A stretch of DNA of 64,000 nt from Aedes albopictus (GCF_035046485.1 NC_085137.1:314351164-314415163); one strand, 5' to 3'; positions 22,974-34,164 are shown, numbered from the stretch's first letter. Made by a program: numbers and translations. The notes: generated by a model from the letters alone, not told the origin.

Positions 22974-23072
22974 CCTATTCATTGGTTCCTTGTGCAATTT
23001 CGATTGTCCTGGTCAATCACGGAGTAGCAACTACGAATTGTGCGGTCATCTATGCTCATGCTCATGGTCATG
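22974..23072 (+). mobile_element. Severely 5'-truncated LINE 3' end, 23-bp TSD
   Basis: A 99-bp insert between two identical 23-bp copies (22951-22973 and 23073-23095) starting CTCCTTGACAGCACGG. It contains TTCGATTGTCCTGGTCAATC and GGAGTAGCAACTACGA and ends in a (ATGCTC)n-like tail. The same 3' sequence lies at about 37850-37945. Confidence 0.85.
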
Positions 23073-23099
23073 CTCCTTGACAGCACGGAATTATAATCA

Positions 23100-23595
23100 A
23101 TAACAAAAACAGAAGGAAAGAACCAAAGCGAATATAGTCTAGATTCTTACTACAAGGTTGGTTCGGGGTGCAATAGGAATCCGTGTTGTAGGAATCCCAG
23201 AGCTTAAGGGATTTCATCTAATTGGGAGTGTTTCAGGTGTATTCCTTCATACTTTCTTCGGTAAGTTTGTTGTACTAGAACAGATTCTACCATACTATGG
23301 CAACTAACATTCAGTTAGTTGGCAATTTTTCCGATAGAGGCTCTATACAGAAGTAGTTTCTATTCGCACTCAAGTTTTCACAGGCGATATCCCAAGATCT
23401 AATTTGTTTAGAGTGGTGTCTTCGGCAAAGTTTATCAGAAAATTAAGAAAAATCTGCTGATTTATCAATTAAGTTACAAAGTTGCGCTAGTGATAATGTA
23501 TAGCTTTGAGCTTCTCCATATTGGTTTTCTAAAAGTAGATAGAGAAGTGTCATCTGCTGTAAAGCTCTTCAGGAAGTCAACAGCAGTCTAGCAGT
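23100..23595. other. Non-coding spacer
   Basis: No gene, repeat or terminal structure recognised. Confidence 0.3.
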
Positions 23596-23599
23596 GCAA

Positions 23600-24960
23600 A
23601 GAACTCCTGAAGGAATTCTGGGGAAAAATTTCGGAGCAGTTCCTGGAGAATTGCTTGAAGGAATTCTCGGAGGAATCCCTAAGGTTGTCCCAGGATTATT
23701 TTTTGTGGAGTTTCGAGAGGTTCCCTGAAGAATCTTGAATTTCATGAAAAAAAAAAAAACATAGAGATATTCCTGGCGAAATTCCTGAAGGGATTCTTGT
23801 CAGAAGTCCTAGAGAGCTTCCTGGAGAAATTCTTGGGGAAGGTAGTGTAGGATTTTTTGGAGGAATTCCAGGAGGGATTTTTGGAAAAGCTCTTGGCATA
23901 TGTCTTGGAGGTATTCCTGGATGAATTCTTGGAAAAATGCCTTGAGGAATTCCTGAAGGACTTCCTGGTGAAATTCCAAGAAGATTTTATTAAGGAACTC
24001 TTGAAAGAGTTTCTGGAGGAATTCTTGAAGGAGTTCCTGAAGGAATTCCGTGAGGAATTTTTGGCGTAATTCCTTAACACTTTTCGGAGAAATTTCAGAG
24101 GAAATCCCTGAAGGAACTTTCGGACGAATTCTTAGAGTAATCCCAGGAGTATTTTCTTGAGGAATTACTAAAGGTTTCCTGAAGGACCCTAGGGGTATTC
24201 ATGGAATAATATCTGGAGGAATTCTTGAAAAAAACTTCTGAAAATTCCCTGGAGGAATTCCTGCAAGAAATCTTTGATGAATTCCTGAAGAAGTTCCTGG
24301 ATGATTTCCTGAAGGAATGTCTGTTGGATTTCCTTGAAAAAAATCTTCACGAATTCCTGGAGGAATTTCGGGAGAAATGCCTGAAAGTAATCTCAGATAA
24401 ATCTCTGGAATAACTTTTGGGAAAATTTCTGGACGAGTTCCTGCAGGTTTCTGGAGAAATGCTTTGAGAAATTTCTGGAAAAATTTCTTGAGATCATCTT
24501 GGAAAAATTCATAGAGGAATTCTTGGAGAATTTCTGGAGAAACGCTTGGAAGAATTCCTGGAGGAATGCTTGGAGAATTTCTTGGCAGAAGTCTATGAGA
24601 AATTCCTGGAGAAATACCTAGAGGGGTTCTTTGAGGAATTATTGGTAGAATTTTTAGAGTAATATCTGGAGCGGTTCTTGAATTTCTGGTGGAATTCTTG
24701 AAGGAATTCTTGGAAAAATTTCTGGAGGGATTGTTGTAGGAATTTCTGGTAGAATTCTTGGAGGAACTCTTGGATGAATTATCGAGGAATTTCTTGAAAA
24801 AATCCAGGATGAATTCTTCCAGGAATTATTGGCAGAAATTTTTGGAGGAATACCTAGAAATATTCTTCGAGGAATTCTTGGCGAAAGTCTTGGAGGAACT
24901 CCTGAAGGATTTTTTGGAGGAGCTACACCGAAAGAGATTCAAGAGTAAAGCTTGTGGATC
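23600..24960 (+). repeat. GGAATTCCTGGA satellite, block C
   Basis: One of the better preserved blocks; many units read GAATTCCTGGAGGAATT. It yields open frames of the EEFLKEFLEEFL type (+) and NSSRNSFRNS type (-), both repeat artefacts. Confidence 0.9.
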
Positions 24961-26010
24961 TTGAAGGTCTGAATTCCAGAAAAGTTTAGATGACCTAGAT
25001 CACCAAGTAGATGTTGCTAAGCTATCAGAATTGCACTCTGAGGCTCTAAGAGTAGCGTAGATTATATTTCGCTAGCATTTGCTACCATAAAGTATCCTTA
25101 AATATTGAAACCCATACTTCAAAATACATTGGGTCTATTTGTACGTCAGTGGCACCCCAAATAGCAACACAGAGATACTTGTAATAACACAATCGGCAAA
25201 ATAATTATGCCGATAGAGTGAACAGAAACAAGAGTAGAGCTTGTAGACCTTGAAGGTCCTAGTTCCAGAATAGTTTGGAAAGCTTGAAATATCCCATGAA
25301 TGTACCAAATCCATTATAGTTGTGCAATGAGGCTCCATCAGCAGTATAGACTACATTCCACGAATATTTTTTTTACAATTTAAGCATGATACAGGATGTA
25401 GATATCGTAACCCAAACTTCAAATTATTTTGAAAGCCATTTGTATTTCACGGAATGTCCAACTACCACAATATCGAATTGTTCGTAACATTGCGAGGTCT
25501 AATAGACATCAACGTGACAAAATTTCTTGAACAGAGTGAACACAAATGATAGCAGATGTTGTAGATCTTAAGAAAATGTATTCCAGAGTATGATGATTAA
25601 CCTGGGCTTGTTAGGGGAATATCTGTAAGTAAAAAGAAAATCGCGTTAAGTACTGTTCCTTTGAATTCAACTAAGAATTTGCATTCTTTGACAGATACGT
25701 ATTTCGACCTCAACTGTAAGGTCGTCTTCAGTGTCTTGTACTTGACTCCACTCAAAGGATCTGTCAAAGGATGCAAATTGTTAGTGGAATTCAAACGCGA
25801 TTTTCTTTTTACTTATTCCAGAGTAGTTTGGATGAACTAGATCACCTAATTCATATACCATAAATTTTCTAGGAAGGTTTGAGGCTTTCTGAGTAGCGTA
25901 GACTATGTTCTGTGATGATTCATCGTGTATCAAATTTGGCCTTAGAATAGCTCTGGGATAAAAACTTCAACAGACTATGATGGGTAGTAATACATTGCAT
26001 GTCAAGAATC
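24940..26010 (+). repeat. Degenerate ~290-320 bp tandem repeat, three copies
   Basis: Copies start near 24940, 25225 and 25545, each with AGAGTA.AGCTTGT, GATCTTGAAGGT, TTCCAGA.TAGTTTGGA, GAGGCT and GTAGCGTAGA.TA phrases in the same order. The third copy is split by a 223-bp insertion. No coding potential. Confidence 0.65.
25591..25813. mobile_element. 223-bp insertion with 12-bp TSD and internal inverted arms
   Basis: TATTCCAGAGTA at 25579-25590 and 25814-25825 flanks the insert, and removing it restores repeat copy 3. Inside, TAAGTAAAAAGAAAATCGCG (25625 on) mirrors CGCGATTTTCTTTTTACTTA (to about 25816). It carries CAGATACGTATTTCGACC, also seen as a fragment at 52867-52890. Confidence 0.7.
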
Positions 26011-26106
26011 AGTAAAAACTATTGATGATTTGCAAAACGATGAAATTTGGGCAAAAACATGTAGAATTCATAAAAAATACCAAAAGAACACGTATTCTCG
26101 GTTTCC

Positions 26107-26155
26107 AGCAAAAAGGGGGAGGGTGCAAAGGGGGGAGGGTGCAAAGGGGGGAGGT
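26107..26155 (+). repeat. G-rich minisatellite, 16-bp unit x3
   Basis: Three near-identical units of AAAGGGGGGAGGGTGC. G-run spacing could allow quadruplex formation (inference). Confidence 0.8.
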
Positions 26156-26284
26156 ACCGTGCACTTCATAGCACAACTATTCCCCTTGACTATAAAAAAA
26201 ATCCGTGGTAAAATGTTTTAAAACAAAGAAGATATTGCATTTCTGCCAAAAGTAGATCGTCCCGGGAGTTTACGGGTTAAAGTA

Positions 26285-26665
26285 ATCTATCTATTATTTT
26301 CTACAAAAGAATTCTCCTGGAGTTCCTCAAACAATTTCTTGGGGATCTGCAGATCATCCCAGAATCATCCTCCTAGGATTATCTCTTCAGTTCTTCCACG
26401 TATGCTTGTCAAGGTTTCTCTAGAAATAACCTTACAAACTATTCTACATTTTTTTCTAGAAAATATTCTGGGATGTCTACAGGAAATTCCTCCACGGATT
26501 CATTCTCAAATTTCTTTAGAGCCTCCTTCATTTCAGAAAGGGATTCCTTTAAAAAGTCTTTTATTGAATATTCTAGTTGTTAAAGTAGAGCAATTTCTTT
26601 AAAAAATCCTCCAGAGATTCCTCTGGAAATGCTTTGAAGGGTTCAAACAAGATTTTTTGAGAAAT
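26285..26665 (-). repeat. GGAATTCCTGGA satellite, small inverted block
   Basis: The same satellite read on the minus strand (plus strand shows GATTCCTCTGGAAAT, ATTCCTCCACGG). Orientation is opposite to blocks A-C and D and the same as block E. Confidence 0.7.
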
Positions 26666-26689
26666 GTCTGATTGAATGAAAAAATTGAG

Positions 26690-27024
26690 TGGACGCCAAA
26701 AGGAATCGAAAAAGCTTTGTTCCAAAAAATCAGCATCATAGAAGACCTAAACGCTCAGGTAGGCCGGGAGGAGGAATGAGGGCCGACGATTAGAAAGTTC
26801 ATCGCTCACCAGCTGACGAACGACAATGGTCTACGCCTCATCTATTTCGCCGCCTTCAAGAATATGGCCATTCGTAGCACCTTATTCCAGCGCAGCCTCC
26901 CGTATCGTTACACCTGGAGATCACCACAACAAACGGGATCGCAAATCGACCACGTTCTGATTGATGGAGAGCACTTTTCCGACATTATCGACATCAGGAC
27001 GTGGTGCTTCTATCGACTCTGATC
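26690..27024 (+). pseudogene. LINE endonuclease (APE-type) fragment
   Basis: Plus-strand frames give EDLNAQVGRE, then TNDNGLRLIYFA, YRYTWRSPQQTGSQIDHVLI and FSDIIDIR. This is the second half of an apurinic-like endonuclease of a non-LTR retrotransposon; the W.SP.....QIDH block precedes the catalytic SDH. One stop after GREEE and a frameshift near 26998 show decay. The catalytic SDH lies beyond the MITE insertion at 27025. Clade not certain (RTE-like by motif style). Confidence 0.75.
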
Positions 27025-27455
27025 TAGACGTGTGCGCCGAATATTCGGCGTAAAATCGGCGTGCATCGGCGTGGGGCTTCTCAAACAATTATGAACAAAG
27101 TAAACTACTTTCTAATGATTGGATTGCAACAAATGGACATCTGGCTATGTGCTGCTGCAGACATTTTTTGGTTTTGGTGATAGTAGCCTTTCTGAGAAGG
27201 GATACGCCGATCGGCGTGCGGTTTTCACGCCGCCGCCGCCGCCGCCGTTTGCCACGCCGACACGCCGATGCTTCCTGGATCGGCTTCAAACAACATTACC
27301 ATAAACTTTTTCCACCAGTGCATGGGTATAACCCCCCTTTACCTATCCCCGTTTAAAAAATATAGTATTTTTGATTCTTGTTGGCTTGGGGAGCCGCACG
27401 CCGATTCACGCCGATTTTTCATCGGCGCGGCGCGGCGCGGCGGCGCACACATCTA
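27025..27455. mobile_element. 431-bp GC-rich MITE (hAT-type), 8-bp TSD
   Basis: CTCTGATC at 27017-27024 and 27456-27463. Ends TAGACGTGTGCGCCG and CGGCGCACACATCTA are inverse with one mismatch. Near both ends are CGGCGTG/CACGCCG words and CGCCGCCGCC runs. An 8-bp duplication fits hAT. The same termini (TAGACCTGTGCGCCG) bound the large element at 58105-62951. Confidence 0.9.
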
Positions 27456-29110
27456 CTCTGATCACTACCTAGTGATGGTTAAACTGCACCCAAAAATCTA
27501 CGTTATTAACAATGTACGGTACCGGCGGACGCCTCGATACTATCTAGAGCGATTGAAGGAACCGTATGTAGCCACCGCATACGCGCAGAATTTCGAGGCA
27601 GCGTTGCCGGAAGTAGGTGTGCTCGTTATAGCCCATCTAAAGAGCTGCTGGAGCACAGTCAAAGCAACCACCAACAACGCTGCCGAGAGTACTATCGGGT
27701 ACGCAGAACGGAGTCGACGAAACGATTGGTTCGACGAGGAGTGCAGAGCGGTTCTAGAGGAGAAGGATCGCAGTGCGGGCGGTAATTCTGCAGTATGGAA
27801 CCCGAAATAATGTTAAGCGTACATACAGAAGTAGAAGCAGCAGACCCGTCTCGTCTGGAAGAAAAAGCGCCATGTGGAAGAAGCGGAGTGCGAGGAAATG
27901 GAACTGCACACATGTTCTACCAGAAGCTCAACGCATCCCGCAAAGGCTTAGTGCAGCGAGCTGAAAACTGCAGGGATAAGGACGGGCGCCTGTTGATGGA
28001 CGGACGTGAGGTGATCGAAAATAGGAAGCAGCACTTCGACGAGCACTTGAATGGCGAAGAGAATGTAGATGTAGGCACGAGCGATCAAGGCAGCGGAGCA
28101 AATGACTATGTTGGTGCAGCAGAGGAGGGGAACGAACCAACTCCCATTCTGAGCGAAGTTAAGGATGCCACCCACCAGCTCAAAAACAACAAAGCGGCTG
28201 GTAAGGACGGTAGCGCAGCAGAACTCATCAAGATGGGCCCGGAAAAGTTGACCACCTGTCTGCACCGGATAGTAGTCAAGATGTGGGAAACCGAACAGCT
28301 AACGGAAGAGTGAAAGAAAGTGATAATCTGTCCCATCCACAAGAAAGGTGACAAGTTAATGTGTGAGAACTTACGAGCGGTCGCCATATTGAATGCCGCC
28401 TTGAAAGTGCTATCCCAGATCATCTTCTGTCGTCTCTCACCTTAAGTAAATGAGTTCGTGGGAAGTGATTTAATCGACGGCCGGTCGACAACGGATCAGA
28501 TCTTCACCGTACGGCCAGCCAATATGTCTGTTTTGCGGATGACATGGATATTATTGCTAGAACATTTGGGCCAAAGCACATGCTGGTAGGTGGGACTGAG
28601 CGAGACAGGATAAGCCTTGGCAGCAATGTTACGATAGATGAGGATACTTTCGAGGTGGTATAAGAATTCGTCTACCTCGGTTCCTTGCTAACGGCTGACA
28701 ATAACGTGAGCTGTAAAATACGAAGGCGCATCATCAGTGGAAGTAGTGCCTACTACGGGCTTCAGAAGAAACTGCCGTAAAAAAAGATTTGCCCCCGCAT
28801 AAAATGTACCATGCACAAAGCTCTAATGAGACCGATGGTCCTCTACGGACACGAGACATGGACGATGCTCGAGGAGTACCTGCCAGCAGTCGGAGTTTTC
28901 GAGCGACGCGTGTTAAGGATGATCTTCGGCGGCATGGAGGAGAGCGGTGTGTGGTGGCAAAGGATGAGCTACGGTATACCTAACATCCTGAAAGTGGCTA
29001 AAGCTGGACGGATGCGGTGGGTAGGGCATGTTGCAAGAATGCCGGACAACAACCCTGCAAAGTTGGTGTTTGCTAACCGGTTGGTACAAGAAGGCGTGTA
29101 GCGCAGAGAG
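27456..29110 (+). pseudogene. LINE endonuclease end, linker and reverse transcriptase, internally deleted
   Basis: Resumes with SDHYLVMVKL (endonuclease active-site SDH), a linker ending NDWFDEECRAVLEEK, then on another frame FYQKLNASRKG, HFDEHLNGEEN, LKNNKAAGKDGSAAELIK and, after a stop at 28312, ICPIHKKGDK and LIDGRSTTDQIFTV. The next recognisable segment is FADDMD (FADD at 28532-28543), so RT motifs A and B, which carry the first catalytic Asp, are missing. Further on are EFVYLGSLLTADN, YGHETWTMLEE and the C-terminal RWVGHVARMPD. The first frame (to 27810) has spurious residues from the MITE at its start. Same family as fragments at 30780, 42455 and 53815. Confidence 0.85.
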
Positions 29111-29693
29111 CACGATCAGCGGCGTCATGGTCACGATTTTTTCGGCAGTCAAGTCCGCAGAGTGTGAACAGTTCCCGATACCCAAGTACGTATTTTTTTA
29201 TCGGTCCTCTACTGTCAGATTGATGTAACACGATGAAAAAAATTTACACAAACGAAAAATTACGCAAAAAAAAATACACGGTAATGAATATTATTGGGTA
29301 CCCGATTGGCCAGACAATATTCAATGGCTTTTTTCGGCAATTTCTGATCTTGGCAATTCAGTCTGTGGCACGATGGGTGAACCAGGTTGAGCGTGGTTGC
29401 GAGCGTTGGGCGTGACCAACATTGAAGAGCTGCAGTTGCAAATCTAGTATTATGGCGGCAAATTGTTGATTCAGTGTTATCATAAATTTGATGTTGAACC
29501 AAATGCATGAAATGATGTGTCGGTATTTGAAGAGTAATTGCATATGTATAACCAGATATAATAATAATCATTTGTTTATTTTCACCGATCTGTAAATAAT
29601 ATGAACTTACTTATAAATCACTTTGTTGTTTTGAAACATGATGATTCGGAAAAGAAAAAATGTAAACGATTGTTAAAAATATGTTAAGGCATC
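29111..29693. other. Spacer, possibly LINE 3' UTR then AT-rich DNA
   Basis: No gene supported. The first part may be the 3' untranslated end of the preceding LINE. A CT microsatellite lies at 29694-29711 in the adjacent SINE tail. Confidence 0.3.
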
Positions 29694-29814
29694 CCTCTCT
29701 CTCTCTCTCTTCTTGGCGTAACGTCCTCATTGGGACAAAGCCTGCTTCTCAGCTTAGTGTTCTATGAGCACTTCCACAGTTATTAACTGAGAGCTTCCTC
29801 TGCCAATGACCATT
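29694..29814 (-). mobile_element. 5'-truncated Feilai-type SINE, 10-bp TSD
   Basis: TTAAGGCATC at 29684-29693 and 29815-29824. The 121-bp insert matches the 3' half of the SINE at 39189-39460 on the minus strand, and its tail is (GA)n rather than (GAA)n. Confidence 0.85.
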
Positions 29815-29824
29815 TTAAGGCATC

Positions 29825-30779
29825 TCTGAGATACAATCGATTGAAAAATAAAGGAAGAGTCCAAAATACATTTACAAAAAATTTATAATCACTGAACCAA
29901 GAGTTGTAATTAGTTAAATTAGAATTTGAAGAAACCACTGCGACAGAATTTATGAATCGTAATGCAAATACTGACTAAAGTATTTAAGATAAATTGATAT
30001 GGTTCATCACAACAACTCCTACATCGCTAGAAAAAGAACCACAACTTTCCCGACATTTCACTTTAACCGATTGCTTTGCAAATATTTCGCGGCCGTTGCA
30101 CCGCTTCGTCGCTGCCAGCCGTTTCTCATGTCGTCAACTCAACATACGATCAAGATAGCCCTGGAACCAGACCGGAGTCTCCCTCCTGTTGGCCACCAGA
30201 GACGCGAGACAAAATGAATTTATGGTGCACCACCAATGAAAGTGTGCCATAAATATCTCGCAAAAAGCAATATTTCAAAAGTTTTCAGTTCTCTCGGCTG
30301 CGTCCACTAGGAAGCGTGCGCGCGGTGAATTCTCCACTGCACTTTTGCGGAATTAATTTTAAGTCTTTTCAACAACAAAGCGAAGAAGCAAACGAACAAG
30401 AAATGCTCAAAAATAGTTGCATTTATTAAGCATTATCGATATAAAGAGCCATTCATTGAAGATCCATCTGGATTGGAGTTTATGAGTCTTGCACTGCATG
30501 CTTTTCCGTTTTCCCTCCCACAACAGAAGATATGAGCAGTTGTTGCGGATTTTGATTCGATACACGTTTGTCCGGGCAATTTAGTAAGTTCCAGCAGCAA
30601 ACCCGAATGCATGAATGGGAATATATGCTTTAAATAAGAAATAGGATGTACCAAATTGATTGCTAAATAAAGCGTTTAAACTGCTAATTGAGGGAGGAAG
30701 CACAGAATGAGAACTGTCCACGAATCATTGACTCCAAGGCCCCTAAGCAAATAATCATTCTTGGCACATTCTTTCAATG
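29825..30779. other. Apparently single-copy island
   Basis: No repeats recognised. A 72-codon open frame with ATG at 29999 (+) and a 73-codon frame at 30433-30654 (-) have no known domain. GC-rich short words around 30080-30350 hint at a regulatory or exon region, unproven. Confidence 0.3.
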
Positions 30780-31545
30780 CTGACTGGAAGAAATGAAAGG
30801 TGAGGAAATGTAGCAGCTATGTCATTCTCTAGTAATTCATGGAAGTTTTATCAGAATCTCAACGCAAGGATGTCGTGTCTTGAGCCAAAACATGCAGGGA
30901 TATGGATGGACTAGTGCCTACTGGTGAGCCAACTTGAGGTGATAGAGAAGTTTAAGTAGCAATTCACCGAACACCTGAATGGAATAGGGAACGCATGCAT
31001 GGAACAGTAAGGCAGCATAAAAACTACGTCAACATAGCGCCAGCGGAAGGTGGCAACCAAATACCTAACTTCTTCGCTAAGTGAAGTTCTATTCAATAGC
31101 TCAAGAAAAATAAGGCAGCTGGTAGGAATTATATTGCAGCTGAACCCATCAAGATGGGTCCAGAAACGCTGGTCATTTATCTGCACCGGTTTATGGTCAT
31201 GATCTGAGAAACTGAACAGCTACCGAAGAAGCTAAGGGAGGAATATGTAATCTGTCCCATTCACAAGAAAATAGATCACTAAGAATGTGAGAACTTCTAC
31301 GCGAACACCATTTTGCGTACCGCCTCCATACTTTGTAGTACAAAGTGTTATCCCAGTTATCTTCCTCCATCTATCACCAATAACTAATTAGTTCATGGAA
31401 AGATATCAGGCCGGCTTCATTGACAGCCGGCCGACAACAGAACATATTCTCAACGTGAGTGCAAAGGAAGCCAAAGGTATGATTTTCAACAGATCCGGTC
31501 TATTTATTTGTTTCGCGGATAACAAGGACATCCTCAGCAGAACAT
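30780..31545 (+). pseudogene. Heavily decayed LINE RT fragment
   Basis: Short in-phase relics: EVIEKFK, FTEHLNGIGN, then KIRQLVG (from KNNKAAG), QAGFID and TTEHILNV, and finally ICFADN where the polymerase normally has FADD. Many stops and frameshifts. Same family and order as 27456-29110, again lacking most of the palm before FADD. Confidence 0.75.
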
Positions 31546-32845
31546 ACATTTAATAATAGTAAGAGATCAGATTTATAATGTAGATTCTGATTATTATTTC
31601 ATTCCCTGATCTTGATACGTCTTCCCACTCGGAATCATTCACCTCTGTTTGTGTACGACGACGGGATGGTGCGCTCAAGTATGTGACAATTTGATTTGAA
31701 CGCACGTGAGTAGCACCGGTAAAGTGTATGAACAATGCACTCCAAACTGGACATGTGGGCGAGTGGAAAAGACATTGTTTCTATAGATTCTGTCAATTAT
31801 GGACTCAGTTTATTGGCAATAATTTGAAATATTATACACGTCCGGGTGCGGCACATAAGGACGGACTCTTTTGCAGCACTTGTCCTTACACACCCATCAA
31901 AACCGAGAAGAAAACATATTGATTTAATAGTCGTTAATTTTTATTGGAGTGCGAAGTGCTCCATTCCAGATGTATCAATGGGAGAAAACTCTTTTTATGG
32001 GAAATCGCTTTTCAATCGAGGCAATAAATAAATACTTTTCCGGTAGAGTTTAGTGGGATAGCAACCGGTTACAACTTTCATTTGGCATTATGGTAATTTT
32101 TACGACGACGAAAGTACTATTGATATGATAGGTGTTAGAGGGTGCCCTATCATTTTTGTTGCTTCACATTATTAACCATAAAAATAAACTTTCACTGGCT
32201 CACTTGCCAACAAAAGCAAATAATCACATTTTTTTTAGCTCAATGAAGAATACGCCACACCCTAGTTTGCAGGTGGTTCACTATAAAATATTCTCCTCGA
32301 ATGGGACTTCATCTGTTTCAAACGTAACGTTTAGGAACAGGCTGCACTGCTACAAGTCAAGATGTCCTTCATCGCCTGGTGACCCGGTGGAGGCGAAAGT
32401 TGTTCGCACCTTGATGTGCACTGCTGTGGGCACGATGCATCTGTAATAAAATTTATCATTTACGTTGGAAATTGATTTTCGAGTCGGCCACGTCCTGTAT
32501 GGTAACGTGTATATCAAGGTACAGGTGTAATATAGCTCCTATCTAGTTCAGGTGAAGGTTATGGAAGAAAATGCTAAGAAGAAATACATGAAGAAAGAAG
32601 AAGAAGCTGAGTTAAAGTTAAGTAGGAGTTCAGACCAACGTTTAGAGAATTTAGAGCTACGATTCGTTGTTTTCCGATCTTCTTGCCACCAATCGTAATA
32701 CCTGAAGAGGTCACCATTACTTACATAATTACAAGTGGACCACGTTTGAATGATGCACGTACGACACTTCTCCGACATTATCGCATCTCTAACAATCGAA
32801 ACTTACTATTAATTATTGAAGAAAAACTAAAACTCTCCTTTATTA
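31546..32845. other. Spacer with one possible small exon
   Basis: No recognised repeats. Near 32549-32630 a CTATCTAGTTCAG acceptor precedes an open run encoding MEENAKKKYMKKEEEAELK, followed by a weak AAGTAGG donor; a 43-codon frame overall, lysine/glutamate-rich and probably helical. Evidence is slight. A 104-codon frame at 32132-32446 (+) has no recognised domain. Confidence 0.25.
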
Positions 32846-32848
32846 ACA

Positions 32849-33085
32849 ACTAGCTGTCCCGGCAAACATTGTTCTGCCTACTGCGTTTTTTGACATGCAG
32901 CTTTATAGAGAAATGTCCCGTAAAACATAATTTCAGAATTTCCCGTTTTTCTTGCTTTTCCGAGAACTTTTTTTCCAATTATTTTTCCACACAAACACGT
33001 CGCACAGTGGCCGGAAGCCGGACAAAACCTCAAAAATCGACTTCAATATTTTATTTTTCTAATATTTTTCTCCCATTATAGATAC
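32849..33085 (+). mobile_element. Insect repeat beginning ACTAGCTGTCCCGGCAAAC
   Basis: The start phrase ACTAGCTGTCCCGGCAAACA is one I associate with the end of a very common insect repeat class. The extent is uncertain and no terminal inverse or duplication was found. Confidence 0.4.
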
Positions 33086-33855
33086 TCCAACTAAGAAAAC
33101 CCCAAATTTTCAAGTCATTTGGTCGAAAATTTAGTCTTGTAGATTTTTTCAAAGTTGAAGTTTTATGTGCTACAATATTAGTATTTATTGTCTTTATTTC
33201 ATGAGCTTCCTTTATGAGTTCGTTGTAAAAGTTAGGAAGACTTGAATAGTGTAACAACATTTTTTATGTTTTTGGGTATGAATAACCATAACATTTCAGG
33301 GATTGTTTGGGATTCAATCACAAATTTTGTATGTTTTTACAATATGCAAACATAATGACTTTTAGGAAATTTTGGAGAAAAACTTCGTAATACAGAGATC
33401 CAGTACTTGTTTAGGAAACATCAGAAAACGACGCCGTATCCCGGATCTGACGTGCAATTTTGTCTATTTTTTTACTATATAGGTCACTGTTTGCGCATTT
33501 TTGCGCTAAGCGCGAAAACATTTTTTTTTCTATCAGGTCACAATGGAGCCGCATGGTTGTGGAGGAAGTGATATTGTTTGAAGCTTAAATTTAATCTTAA
33601 CATAGCTTAATTTGACTTCAGAATACTAACAGTTTAGTGTAATTTTCATTATTGTAAAAAACTTTCACCAAGTCAGATGGTCATAGGAGGAGGGGGAGGG
33701 GGGAGGGGGTCTGATAATGTAATTGCCACAGCTTTAACGTTTTTAAATATTATTATTTTAATATTATTTTATTTTTTGACAGAAAAACACAAGAAGGTGG
33801 GTGCTCCAGTTAAAAACAGTAAGCTGGAGAGGAAAGGAGTGATGACTAAGTAGCC
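33086..33855. other. Non-coding AT-rich spacer
   Basis: No gene. Contains a G-rich stretch at about 33685-33712 (AGGAGGGGGAGGGGGGAGGG) like the cores of the CTAGGG and AGGGTTC MITEs, so it may be a MITE fragment. Confidence 0.3.
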
Positions 33856-33861
33856 TTTATT
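33856..33861 (-). terminator. Possible poly(A) signal for the minus-strand exon
   Basis: AATAAA on the minus strand, about 160 bp downstream of the stop codon of the exon at 34024-34161. Confidence 0.35.
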
Positions 33862-34023
33862 TACTTAGACACTACCTACATGTTGCTTCACCAGATACAA
33901 CTAAATATTAACCTTCAAAATAAAAGAAAGACAAAAACAAGCGTGAAAAACATGTAAAAATAACTACGAACCATTGCTCATTCATTTTCTTAAACTGGTC
34001 GTTTCTTCAATTCATCTCAATCG

Positions 34024-34161
34024 TTAGAATTGCCCAACAACCTTGGAAGTAATCTCTTTATGAACTTCTATCGAAGATTCAATATACAGTGACACAAATT
34101 CGTCGACATCTTCGCGTTTCTTTTCTACGCGCACATCGCTACAGTTCAAAGCAACAACCAT
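34024..34161 (-). CDS. Candidate terminal exon of an unknown minus-strand gene
   Basis: Too short to stand out by length, but coding-like. On the minus strand an intron-like CCTTTTATATTTCATAG acceptor is followed at once by ATG and 45 codons to TAA. The peptide is MVVALNCSDVRVEKK, then REDVDEFVSLYIESS, then IEVHKEITSKVVGQF: balanced, helical, acidic/basic alternating and free of repeats. A minus-strand AATAAA follows at 33856-33861. I do not recognise the family. TAG is in frame just before the ATG, so either translation starts here or an upstream exon is spliced in. No upstream exon was found. Confidence 0.4.
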   Translation of the reverse strand: MVVALNCSDVRVEKKREDVDEFVSLYIESSIEVHKEITSKVVGQF

Positions 34162-34164
34162 CTA

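Noticed and set aside
27268..27810. 180-codon frame as a single protein
   Set aside because: The first third is MITE sequence; only the part after 27456 is LINE endonuclease/linker, so it is a chimera, not a gene.
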